A DNA stretch of 8,673 nt from NCBI GenBank assembly GCA_025455345.1, contig JALOMS010000232.1:1-8673 (forward strand). Reading direction: 5' to 3'. The stretch is from Thermoflexibacter sp. Its GTDB lineage: Bacteria > Bacteroidota > Bacteroidia > Cytophagales > Thermoflexibacteraceae. The notes below the pieces were generated by a model, which saw only the letters and a program-made list of their open reading frames with translations, made no database searches and was not told the origin of the DNA. How positions within the stretch are numbered: the stretch's first letter is position 1; every line of letters starts with the position of its first letter. Positions 1 through 6,431 of this stretch are shown piece by piece. The position numbers and the translations under genes are program-made.

Positions 1-13
1 AAATGTATTCTTT

Positions 14-27
14 TTACTTATAAGTAA
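14..27. repeat. Perfect 14-bp palindrome TTACTTATAAGTAA
   Basis: The two halves, TTACTTA and TAAGTAA, are exact reverse complements with no spacer. It could be a dimeric-regulator site for a gene left of the window, or chance in AT-rich DNA. Nothing nearby identifies a regulator. Confidence 0.3.
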
Positions 28-111
28 TTCAACAAAAATAAAAATTCTTTGTACTCAGTTTCGTTAGGAACTTGCGTTTTGTAAAACTATCTCACTAAGC
101 ACTTATGCAAA

Positions 112-138
112 GCCTCGTAGCAATTCCATTGAGGAGGC
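112..138. other. Possible imperfect stem-loop
   Basis: GCCTC (112-116) can pair with GAGGC (134-138), and inside it CAAT (121-124) can pair with ATTG (128-131) around a TCC loop, leaving a small asymmetric internal loop. This is GC-richer than its surroundings and lies about 30 nt before the first GTCCC hairpin, so it may be part of the same repeated element. There is no U-tract directly after it, which argues against a simple intrinsic terminator on the plus strand. Confidence 0.3.
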
Positions 139-169
139 GTAACTTACTAATTTAGAAGGTATTAGTTTC

Positions 170-182
170 GTCCCTATGGGAC
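170..182. repeat. GTCCC-TAT-GGGAC hairpin repeat, copy 1
   Basis: Five-base arms GTCCC and GGGAC are exact inverted repeats around a 3-nt loop. The flanks (TTTC before, TTATAG after) resemble those of the second copy 58 bp downstream. From memory, short intergenic repeats with a GTCCC...GGGAC core are abundant in some Bacteroidetes genomes and resemble REP-type palindromes. Membership in such a family is inferred, because only two copies are visible here. Confidence 0.5.
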
Positions 183-227
183 TTATAGATTGTGTTAAAA
201 TTACATTTGCTACTACTACAAATATTT

Positions 228-243
228 AGTCCCTTTAGGGACT
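228..243. repeat. AGTCCCT-TT-AGGGACT hairpin repeat, copy 2
   Basis: Seven-base arms AGTCCCT and AGGGACT are exact inverted repeats around 2 nt. The core GTCCCT...GGGACTT is shared with copy 1 in the same orientation. The pair could be a REP-like doublet or mRNA 3'-end structures for the AraC gene that ends at 320. No REP-associated transposase gene lies in the window. Confidence 0.55.
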
Positions 244-319
244 TTAATACAAAGAACGCTTAGAAAAGTTAGATTACTTAAGTGTATTTTACAATAAAAA
301 TGCTCATGTACTTAGGAAT

Positions 320-1231
320 TTATACCAATACATTTCGGAATTTCAAAGGGCTAAGATGTGTATATTTTTTAAAGAAATTATTAAAATGAGTAACTTCTGT
401 AAAGCCCAAAGTATAAGCAATTTCTCCTACATTCCAATCGCTATATCTCAATAAAACTTTGGATTCTTGGAGAACTCTCTCAGCAATAATTTGGGTGGTA
501 GTCTTATTCGTTGTTTCTTTGACGGCTCTGTTGAGGTGATTGACGTGTATATTGAGCTGGTCTGCAAAAGCAGAAGCAGACCGCAAGCGCAGTTGGGGGT
601 GATTCTCGTCAATCGGGAACTGCCTCTCCAAAAGTTCTAAAAATAGGGCAGAGATTCTTTGCGAAGCATTCAAAGATTGTTTTTCAAACTTCTTGGAGGG
701 TTGCATTTTCATTGCAAAGTGCAGGAGTTCGAAAACAAGATTTCTAAGCATATCGTATTTATGAATATAGTCAGAGTCAATCTCCTCAAACATTCTTTGG
801 TAAATTTCACGAACTTTAATGACCTGTGTATCAGATAGTTCAAAGATGTGGTTGCCTTGAGGTTGGAAAACTTCATACTCACTCAAATTCCCAAAATGAT
901 GGAAGAAGTGTTGGTTAAAAATACAAAAAAAACCTTCATGGACAGTTTCAAGGTGTTCCCATTTGTAAGGAATCTGAGGATTAGAAAAGGACAATGCCTG
1001 TTTTTGTACTTCTACTATCCTATCCGCATAATGTACTTTACTGCACCCAATGATGAGCATAATTTTGTAAAAATCTCTGCGTTTATACGGTACGGGTTTG
1101 GCTTTTTCGCCCATAAAAGGTTCTAAACTAAATACATTGAAATGCCCAATCTCATTGCGAATAGTCGCAGGTAACCACCCAAATTTTTTTTTATAAAACT
1201 CCTCTATGGTTTCTATTTTTTCCATTTCCAT
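320..1231 (-). CDS. AraC-family transcriptional regulator
   Basis: This is a 303-residue cytoplasmic DNA-binding protein of the AraC/XylS type. The C-terminal third carries two helix-turn-helix motifs: the first at about 217-241 (AFADQLNIHVNHLNRAVKET) and the second at about 267-292 (VGEIAYTLGFTEVTHFNNFF), followed by the family signature YTHLSPLKFR at 290-299. The N-terminal half, including PYKRRDFYKIMLIIG near 48-62, looks like the degenerate cupin-like sensor domain common in Bacteroidetes AraC regulators; its ligand is unknown. Two in-frame ATGs occur at the start (codons 1 and 3); the first lies about 16 nt from a good promoter, and either could be used. No Shine-Dalgarno is seen, as usual for the phylum. 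The target is unknown; the beta-barrel gene 50 bp upstream on the same strand is the natural candidate. Confidence 0.93.
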   Translation of the reverse strand: MEMEKIETIEEFYKKKFGWLPATIRNEIGHFNVFSLEPFMGEKAKPVPYKRRDFYKIMLIIGCSKVHYADRIVEVQKQALSFSNPQIPYKWEHLETVHEGFFCIFNQHFFHHFGNLSEYEVFQPQGNHIFELSDTQVIKVREIYQRMFEEIDSDYIHKYDMLRNLVFELLHFAMKMQPSKKFEKQSLNASQRISALFLELLERQFPIDENHPQLRLRSASAFADQLNIHVNHLNRAVKETTNKTTTQIIAERVLQESKVLLRYSDWNVGEIAYTLGFTEVTHFNNFFKKYTHLSPLKFRNVLV

Positions 1232-1246
1232 GTAGATTTACTGTAT

Positions 1247-1275
1247 CAAATTTACGAAATTCAAATAAAAAACAA
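1247..1275 (-). promoter_or_regulatory. Bacteroidetes-type promoter of the AraC gene
   Basis: On the minus strand TAAATTTG (1254-1247) matches the -7 consensus TAnnTTTG exactly, and TTG (1275-1273) lies 18 nt upstream, within the usual 17-23 nt. Transcription would begin around 1240, giving a leader of about 10 nt. The AraC gene can therefore be transcribed independently of the beta-barrel gene that ends at 1282. Confidence 0.55.
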
Positions 1276-1281
1276 GATTGA

Positions 1282-2067
1282 TTACCTAATAAATTTCTTA
1301 TCAAAAGCATATATAATACTAATATTCCAGTCAAAATCCTTGCTGACAATATTGGAGCGGATTGCCTTGTTCATGATAGAGGAGATAGAGAATGGAAAGT
1401 CCTTTTTTGCCAACGTTAGGGTAGATGTGGCATAAAATCCATCTCTTTCGTCCATTTTAAGATAAAAAACTTGTGGATTGAATTGGAGAAATACTGTTTT
1501 ACTAAGTTTTATATTGGAAAAATGTGTTCTAAAGGTTAAAAAATCTGTATTCCCAATTGTTCCATTATCAAGCCCAAAAGAGTGTAAATAATAAGCACTT
1601 ATGCCTATACTCTTTGCTAACTGATAGCTTGGGGCTATTTCTGCGGCAAAGTATCTCCGCGCAATAGTTACATCTTGAGCAATACCATTGATAAAAGCAG
1701 GGTCTGTCCTGAAATTGAGTGCGGGATGTACGCCTACTCCCATAGAAAATCTATCTTTTTTGATTATTTTGTATCGAAACCAAAAAAGAAAACTCCACGG
1801 CTTAGCTTGTAGGGAAAAGCGAAGTTCGGGTTCGAAACTGAACTTTTTACCTCCTATGGCAAAGAGCATTACTGTGGCAGGTTTGCCCAAAGTAAAGGAG
1901 GGAATAACAGAAAATCCATTGTTAGTAACACTTATAGAGCCTTTGAAATCAATAGTTTTCTTGGCTGTATCCATTTTACTTTGTGAAAATGAAATATTGG
2001 TAAGGCTTAAAAGCACCAATAAAAGAAATATCAGATAAACACAAGTAGCTAATTTTGGTAAATTCAT
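1282..2067 (-). CDS. Predicted outer-membrane beta-barrel protein of unknown function
   Basis: The product is 261 residues, counted from the ATG at 2067. The frame could be extended to a TTG at 2076, but that adds only three residues and the ATG is preferred. A signal peptide is clear: a short basic start (MNLPKLA), a long hydrophobic core to about residue 24, and a likely signal peptidase I site after SFS near residue 28. The mature part has alternating aromatic and polar strands typical of barrels (for example FSFEPELRFSL, WSFLFWFRYKI, FSMGVGVHPALNFR, WNISIIYAF) separated by short charged loops. No enzyme motif or TonB plug is seen, and the size suits a small barrel of perhaps 8-12 strands. 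The family resembles unnamed Bacteroidetes proteins containing NNGFSVIPSFTLGKP-like text. The AraC gene downstream on the same strand may regulate it. Confidence 0.72.
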   Translation of the reverse strand: MNLPKLATCVYLIFLLLVLLSLTNISFSQSKMDTAKKTIDFKGSISVTNNGFSVIPSFTLGKPATVMLFAIGGKKFSFEPELRFSLQAKPWSFLFWFRYKIIKKDRFSMGVGVHPALNFRTDPAFINGIAQDVTIARRYFAAEIAPSYQLAKSIGISAYYLHSFGLDNGTIGNTDFLTFRTHFSNIKLSKTVFLQFNPQVFYLKMDERDGFYATSTLTLAKKDFPFSISSIMNKAIRSNIVSKDFDWNISIIYAFDKKFIR

Positions 2068-2096
2068 GAGCTTCAAATTTTAATATTTTCAGGCTA

Positions 2097-2104
2097 CAAA
2101 ATTA
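2097..2104 (-). promoter_or_regulatory. Possible -7 element for the beta-barrel gene
   Basis: Minus-strand TAATTTTG matches TAnnTTTG exactly and would place the transcript start about 20-25 nt before the ATG at 2067. No TTG was found 17-23 nt upstream; the nearest TTTG (2139-2136) is 31 nt away. The call therefore rests on the -7 box alone. Confidence 0.35.
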
Positions 2105-2191
2105 GCTATGTATGCTTTGATAAGATAACATATTTCAAAGCAAAACTTACGAAAATCAAATAACTTTATTGACTTCTTGATATTATGAAGA

Positions 2192-3658
2192 CTACGCCAA
2201 AATGCCCTTTACCAATTTCCCATGTACGTCTGTGAGTCTATATCTTCTTCCCTGATGTTTGAAAGTCAATTGTTCGTGGTCAATACCCAATAAATGCATC
2301 AAAGTTGCTTGGAAATCATGCACATGGACAGGGTCTTTGGCTATATTATAAGAAAATTCATCTGTTTCTCCATAAGTAAATCCTTTTTTTATTCCTGCAC
2401 CCGCTAAGAAAATAGTAAAACAACGAGGGTGATGGTCTCTACCATAATTTTCCTTTGTCAATTTCCCTTGAGAATAATTAGTCCTTCCAAACTCTCCCCC
2501 CCAAATAATCAATGTATCATCTAATAAACCTCTCATTTTTAAGTCTTTAATAAGAGCGGCAGTAGGCTGGTCTATATCTCTTGCTTGTCTTTTGACTTGG
2601 TTTACACAATCGCCGTGTTGGTCCCAACCTGTATGATACAATTGGATAAATTTCACATCTCTTTCAGCTAACCTACGCGCTAATAAGCAATTAGCCGCAT
2701 ACGTACCCGGCTTGCGCGAGTCATCTCCATACATCTCGAAAATATAATCAGGTTCGTTGGACAAATCCACTGTTTCAGGAATAGAAGTTTGCATACGATA
2801 CGCCATTTCATACTGGGCAATACGCGTAACAATTTCAGGGTCTCCAAAAGCCTCCAATTGCATTTGTTGGAGTTGTTTCAAGTGGTCGAGCATATTGCGA
2901 CGGCTCATTTGTGTCAGTCCATCAGGGTTATTTAGGTAGAGTACAGGGTCTTTGCCTGCTCTGAACTGTACCCCTTGGTGCAAAGAAGGTAAAAAACCAT
3001 TGCCCCACAGACGCGAATAAAGGGGCTGGTCGCCCGTATTGCCTGTGCCTTTAGAGAGCAATACACAAAATGAAGGAAGGTTTTGATTATCAGAGCCTAA
3101 ACCATAACTTAACCAAGCTCCTATGCTGGGTCTGCCCGGCTGTTGAGAGCCTGTTTGGATAAATGTAATGGCAGGGTCGTGATTAATCGCCTCCGTGTGC
3201 ATGGATTTGATAAAACATAACTCATCAGCAATAGAGGAGAGATGTGGCAGAATCTCGCTCATCCATGCTCCACTTTGTCCGTATTGCTTAAAAGAATAAA
3301 AAGAAGGAGCAAGCGGAAAAGAAACTTGTCCAGAAGTCATGCCTGTGAGCCTTTGACCATTCCGTACTGACTCAGGGAGTTCCTGTCCAAACATCTTGAC
3401 AAGTGTAGGTTTATAGTCAAAAAGGTCTATTTGCGAAGGTGCGCCACTTTGGTGTAAGTAGATGACTCTCTTTGCTTTAGGAACAAAGTGTGGCTTGCCT
3501 AATACCCCTCCCTCAAACAAATGACTATGCTTGTCTTTGCCCATAAGGGCAGAAGGGTTCAGTAAAGATGCAAGTCCCAAGCTACCAATCCCCAAACTGA
3601 ATCTTGAAAGAAAATGCCTGCGGTTGGAGGCAAATTCGAAATCGTTTAACTCATTCAT
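2192..3658 (-). CDS. DUF1501 family protein with Tat signal
   Basis: This 488-residue protein matches PF07394 (DUF1501), a group related to the alkaline phosphatase/sulfatase fold whose reaction is not established. A twin-arginine signal is visible: R13-R14 in NRRHFLSRFS, then a hydrophobic stretch to about residue 37, so export folded through Tat is expected. Family landmarks occur in order: LHQSGAPSQIDLFDYKP (68-84), HDPAITFIQTGSQQPGRPS (160-178), YHTGWDQHGD (341-350), IIWGGEFGRT (384-393), GRDHHPRCF (406-414) and VHVHDFQATLMHLLG (444-458). The His and Asp residues in these blocks are candidate metal ligands by analogy with the superfamily. The length is normal and the frame intact. DUF1501 genes commonly follow a DUF1549/DUF1553 cytochrome-type partner; none lies here, since the upstream gene is the divergent tsaE. 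No clear promoter was found; TATCTTAG (minus, 3713-3706) is a one-mismatch -7 box without a -33 TTG. Confidence 0.9.
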   Translation of the reverse strand: MNELNDFEFASNRRHFLSRFSLGIGSLGLASLLNPSALMGKDKHSHLFEGGVLGKPHFVPKAKRVIYLHQSGAPSQIDLFDYKPTLVKMFGQELPESVRNGQRLTGMTSGQVSFPLAPSFYSFKQYGQSGAWMSEILPHLSSIADELCFIKSMHTEAINHDPAITFIQTGSQQPGRPSIGAWLSYGLGSDNQNLPSFCVLLSKGTGNTGDQPLYSRLWGNGFLPSLHQGVQFRAGKDPVLYLNNPDGLTQMSRRNMLDHLKQLQQMQLEAFGDPEIVTRIAQYEMAYRMQTSIPETVDLSNEPDYIFEMYGDDSRKPGTYAANCLLARRLAERDVKFIQLYHTGWDQHGDCVNQVKRQARDIDQPTAALIKDLKMRGLLDDTLIIWGGEFGRTNYSQGKLTKENYGRDHHPRCFTIFLAGAGIKKGFTYGETDEFSYNIAKDPVHVHDFQATLMHLLGIDHEQLTFKHQGRRYRLTDVHGKLVKGILA

Positions 3659-3816
3659 ATTTACTATGTATTTATTACTTATGCCAACGTTTGCAAAACA
3701 AATAGCTAAGATACGATTTTTCTGATAAAAGTCTAAATCTGCTCATATTTTCTTTGATTTTTCTAAAATCCCTATTTTTCTATATCTTCGCATTTAAAAC
3801 TTAAAAAACAAGCAGT
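3659..3816. promoter_or_regulatory. Divergent intergenic region between the DUF1501 gene and tsaE
   Basis: This 158-bp AT-rich spacer must hold the start signals for both divergent genes unless they are read from further away. Toward tsaE, TATCTTCG (3783-3790) is one mismatch from TAnnTTTG, with TTTG at 3753-3756, but the 26-nt gap is longer than usual. Toward the DUF1501 gene only a one-mismatch TATCTTAG (minus, 3713-3706) was seen. An 8-bp palindrome TTTGCAAA lies at 3690-3697. Neither promoter is strong. Confidence 0.4.
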
Positions 3817-4239
3817 TTGGAACTTTATTGTAAGAGCATAGACGAAATTTCTGTCATTGCAACTAATATTATTAACTTTGCAGGTAAAGAGCGGATTTGG
3901 CTGTTCGATGGAGAGATGGGCGCAGGCAAAACTACTTTAATCAAAGCAGTCTGCGAACAGTTAGGGGTGATAGACAATGTAAGTAGCCCTACTTTTGCCA
4001 TAGTGAATGAGTATCTTACCCAGAAAAACGAGCGTATTTTTCACTTTGATTTTTATAGACTCAAAAATGAAAGAGAGGCTTTAGAGATAGGAATAGAGGA
4101 ATACTTTGATTCAGGAAATTATTGCTTTTTGGAATGGGCAAGTCTGATACCTTCTCTATTACCTGAAAAATATATCGTCATCAATATCAATGTTTTATTA
4201 GATAAACAAAGAGTCATAACGTTGAGTAGATATGAGTAA
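3817..4239 (+). CDS. tsaE: tRNA t6A37 threonylcarbamoyladenosine biosynthesis ATPase TsaE
   Basis: TsaE is the cytoplasmic ATPase that works with TsaB and TsaD to attach threonylcarbamoyl to A37 of tRNAs reading ANN codons. Its 140 residues match the family in length and motif order: Walker A GEMGAGKTT (32-40), the switch segment SSPTF (56-60), the Walker B-like HFDFYRL (76-82) and the conserved LEW (105-107). The start is TTG at 3817. There is no in-frame ATG between the upstream stop TAA (3802-3804) and this codon, and the next Met (M34) lies inside Walker A, so a non-ATG start is forced. The gene overlaps the alanine dehydrogenase start by 8 nt, suggesting coupled translation. A weak promoter candidate lies at 3753-3790. 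Confidence 0.95.
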   Translation: MELYCKSIDEISVIATNIINFAGKERIWLFDGEMGAGKTTLIKAVCEQLGVIDNVSSPTFAIVNEYLTQKNERIFHFDFYRLKNEREALEIGIEEYFDSGNYCFLEWASLIPSLLPEKYIVININVLLDKQRVITLSRYE

Positions 4240-5458
4240 ATTAGCATCAGATATAAGGAAAATTGTGCAGGAGCATAGTTTGTATCACCCTCAAGAGCAA
4301 TTGCTTGAGGTGATGAAAGATAAAAAACAATTGGTCATAGGGATTCCCAAAGAATTATTTGATGAAAATAGAATCGCTTTGCGTCCTGAAAGCGTAGCTA
4401 TTCTTACTTCTCGCGGGCATGAGGTTTTTGTAGAGGCTGGGGCAGGAGAGTTATCTCACTATGACGACAAAGATTACAGCGAGGCGGGAGCCAAAATTGT
4501 TTATTCACCCGAAGAGGTTTATTCTGCTGAATTGATATTAAAAGTTGCTCCCCCTACTATCGAGGAAATAGCCTACATGAAGCCAAGAACTACCATTATT
4601 TCTGCCATTCATCTTGCCGAAGTAAAGTCAGATTACTTAAAAGCACTTAATAAAAAGAAAATTACTGCCGTAGGATATGAATTTTTAGAAGACGAACAGG
4701 GAAACTTACCTTTGGTCAGAGCGATGAGCGAAATCGCAGGGAATGTCGCTGTTTCCATTGCCGCAGAGTACCTGACCGCTTCTCATGGAGGCAAAGGCAT
4801 TATCTTTGGGGGGATTACAGGTGTGCCTCCTACCAAAGTCTTGATTATAGGGGCAGGAACGGTAGCAGAGTATGCCGCCCGAACAGCCATAGGCATGGGT
4901 GCGGTGGTCAAAGTTTTTGACGATAATCTAAACAAACTCAGGAGATTAAAACATAGTTTAGGGAAAATAGACCTTTTTACTTCTACTTTTGAACGCTCTA
5001 CCTTGGCTCGCGCACTCAAGACAACCAACGTAGCGATTGGCGCACTTCGCAGTAGCGATGGACGTTCTATTTGTGTAGTTACAGAAGAAATGGTAAGAGA
5101 GATGCGTCCAGGTTCGGTGATTATCGATGTAAGCATAGACAATGGGGGTTGTTTTGAAACTTCAGAGCCTACTACCCACCAAAATCCAGTCTATAAAAAA
5201 TACGGAATAATCCATTATTGCGTACCCAATGTTGCCTCAAGAGTACCACGTACTGCCACCAAAGCAATTAGTAACATACTGACTCCCATATTATTACACA
5301 TAGCAGAGTTAGGCGGGGTCGATGAAATAATTTTTGCCAACAAAGGCTTTGCAAAGGGAGTATATAGCTACTCAGGAGAGATTACCAATGAAACCATTAG
5401 CCGCAAATATGGCATGAAATACAAAGAGTTGTCCTTGATTATTGCCGCAAGAATGTAA
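4232..5458 (+). CDS. ald: Alanine dehydrogenase (NAD-dependent), extended Bacteroidetes form
   Basis: The enzyme oxidatively deaminates L-alanine to pyruvate and ammonia with NAD+, or the reverse, in the cytoplasm. Residues known to be important in the family can be placed by motif: R47 (ENRIALRPE, equivalent to Arg15), K104 (LKVAPP, Lys75), H127 (IHLAE, His96) and D303 (DVSIDNGG, Asp270). The Rossmann nucleotide loop is GAGTVAEYAA (207-216). The 408 residues exceed the usual roughly 370 mainly through about 33 extra residues before the canonical start LVIGIPKE. This extension contains no signal peptide and, from memory, resembles other Bacteroidetes homologues. The ATG at 4232 overlaps the end of tsaE, and the lipoprotein gene follows after 16 nt, so the three probably share a transcript. 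A related alternative, the NAD(P) transhydrogenase alpha subunit, is less likely given the length and single-domain layout. Confidence 0.93.
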   Translation: MSKLASDIRKIVQEHSLYHPQEQLLEVMKDKKQLVIGIPKELFDENRIALRPESVAILTSRGHEVFVEAGAGELSHYDDKDYSEAGAKIVYSPEEVYSAELILKVAPPTIEEIAYMKPRTTIISAIHLAEVKSDYLKALNKKKITAVGYEFLEDEQGNLPLVRAMSEIAGNVAVSIAAEYLTASHGGKGIIFGGITGVPPTKVLIIGAGTVAEYAARTAIGMGAVVKVFDDNLNKLRRLKHSLGKIDLFTSTFERSTLARALKTTNVAIGALRSSDGRSICVVTEEMVREMRPGSVIIDVSIDNGGCFETSEPTTHQNPVYKKYGIIHYCVPNVASRVPRTATKAISNILTPILLHIAELGGVDEIIFANKGFAKGVYSYSGEITNETISRKYGMKYKELSLIIAARM

Positions 5459-5474
5459 TAAGCATAAATATCCA

Positions 5475-6377
5475 ATGAATAAATATCACACAATAAAATT
5501 ATCCTATATATTGGTTTTGCTTTGGCTGATGAGCGCGTGTGTTCCTACCCAAAAGTATAACCTTATAGTTCAATCTTTGCAAAGAAATCAAACAGAAAAA
5601 CAGCAACTTAGCGATTCTTTACTGCTTGTAAAAAAGCAGATGAAGGTGAATGACTCCATCGCCAAACAGCAAATTACGATTAGAACCCAACAATTTGACT
5701 CTCTTAAAAATAAACTTGATGAGTTACAAAGCAACTATCTAAGCCTACAAAAAAATGTCTTCCTACAAGTTCAAGAATTACAAAAAGACAAAAGTAATTA
5801 TAAATCCCAACTTGCTCAAAGAGATTCTTTGCTACACCAAATCGTGCAACAAAGCAAACAGTTAATTATTGAAAATCAGCTACTTACAACAGAACTAACA
5901 AAATTAAAAAAAGGATATGCTTCTGCTCTCCCTATCTCCCAAGATGACATCAGCAACAGGAATTTATTGGATTCTATACAAGCCAAGTTATTGGGTGAAA
6001 TCGGCAATTTTATAGGTCAGGAGATAAGCATCAATAAACACAAAGAGGAGATAAAATTATTTTTGGCACACCAATTACTTTTCAAAAACGCTTCTTCCCA
6101 ACTTTCAGAAGATGGCATATTCATGCTCAATCTCATTAGTAAGGCACTAAAAAATGAAATGAATATACAAATTATCCTGCGAAACTATGCCCAACAAGAA
6201 GTTGCAGAAGCAGATAGGTGGGAGGCAAGCATGATGCAATCTTCAGAAGTAGTCAAAAAATTACTTGCTAATGGTATTCACGAAAAACAACTCCAAGTAA
6301 TACACGATTCTGGACTTCAAGCAGAAGTAGGTACAGTGTTTAATCGGGTAGAGTTATTGATACAATTGAAAAAGTAA
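5475..6377 (+). CDS. Coiled-coil lipoprotein with a divergent OmpA-like C-terminal domain
   Basis: The product is 300 residues from the ATG at 5475. An upstream TTG at 5442 is in frame but overlaps alanine dehydrogenase and would put ten polar residues before the signal peptide. The signal peptide (MNKYHTIKL, then a hydrophobic run) ends in the lipobox LMSAC with Cys22, so lipid attachment is expected. Residues about 25-150 are rich in Q, K, L and S with heptad-like spacing, suggesting a long coiled coil. Residues about 183-298 resemble an OmpA/MotB-type domain: LLFKNASSQLSEDG (201-214), DRWEASMMQSSEVVKKLLANG near 247-267, and NRVELLIQ (290-297). The Asp and Arg that bind peptidoglycan in typical OmpA domains appear to be missing: the usual GHTD segment reads ILRNYA and the usual RA/RS Arg is Q255. 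A structural envelope role is likely; the specific function is unknown. Confidence 0.8.
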   Translation: MNKYHTIKLSYILVLLWLMSACVPTQKYNLIVQSLQRNQTEKQQLSDSLLLVKKQMKVNDSIAKQQITIRTQQFDSLKNKLDELQSNYLSLQKNVFLQVQELQKDKSNYKSQLAQRDSLLHQIVQQSKQLIIENQLLTTELTKLKKGYASALPISQDDISNRNLLDSIQAKLLGEIGNFIGQEISINKHKEEIKLFLAHQLLFKNASSQLSEDGIFMLNLISKALKNEMNIQIILRNYAQQEVAEADRWEASMMQSSEVVKKLLANGIHEKQLQVIHDSGLQAEVGTVFNRVELLIQLKK

Positions 6378-6395
6378 AAAATAGCCGTAGCTTTG
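6366..6395 (+). promoter_or_regulatory. Bacteroidetes-type promoter of holA
   Basis: TTG (6366-6368), a 19-nt gap and TAGCTTTG (6388-6395) match the consensus TTG-N(17-23)-TAnnTTTG exactly. The -33 box lies inside the last codons of the lipoprotein gene. Transcription would begin near 6402, about 30 nt before the holA ATG. A small hairpin, CGCA-TCT-TGCG (6400-6410), overlaps the expected start of the transcript. Confidence 0.6.
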
Positions 6396-6431
6396 TATCC
6401 GCATCTTGCGAATTTTATATTTCTTAATCAA

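Larger units (their letters stand above)
1..319. other. AT-rich noncoding region downstream of the AraC gene
   Basis: No convincing coding sequence lies in this stretch; stops are frequent in all frames and no protein family is recognisable. It follows the 3' end of the minus-strand AraC gene and reaches the window edge, so it may hold that gene's terminator and the control region of a gene outside the window. It contains a 14-bp palindrome, a possible long stem-loop, and two related GTCCC...GGGAC hairpins, listed separately. One TAnnTTTG match (202-209) has no TTG at the right distance and is not called a promoter. No tRNA cloverleaf was seen. Confidence 0.7.

Noticed and set aside
202..209. 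TACATTTG, a perfect TAnnTTTG -7 match on the plus strand
   Set aside because: No TTG lies 17-23 nt upstream (the nearest is 9 nt away) and no plus-strand gene follows, so it is probably chance.
1..319. CRISPR array or tRNA in the terminal noncoding region
   Set aside because: Only two short hairpins with different flanks are present, without regular spacers, and no cloverleaf or conserved tRNA arm sequence was seen.
848..1126. Open frame of 92 codons on the plus strand inside the AraC gene
   Set aside because: It is antisense to a well-conserved AraC coding region and shows no recognisable domain.
1688..2038. Open frame of 116 codons on the plus strand opposite the beta-barrel gene
   Set aside because: The minus-strand frame has a signal peptide and a beta-barrel pattern; the opposite frame has neither motif nor start context.
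2173..2190. Possible terminator hairpin CTTC...GAAG after the DUF1501 stop
   Set aside because: The arms contain mismatches, there is almost no loop, it is AT-rich, and no U-tract follows on the minus strand.
4783..5142. Open frame of 119 codons on the minus strand within alanine dehydrogenase
   Set aside because: It is the shadow of the NAD-binding domain coding sequence and matches no family.
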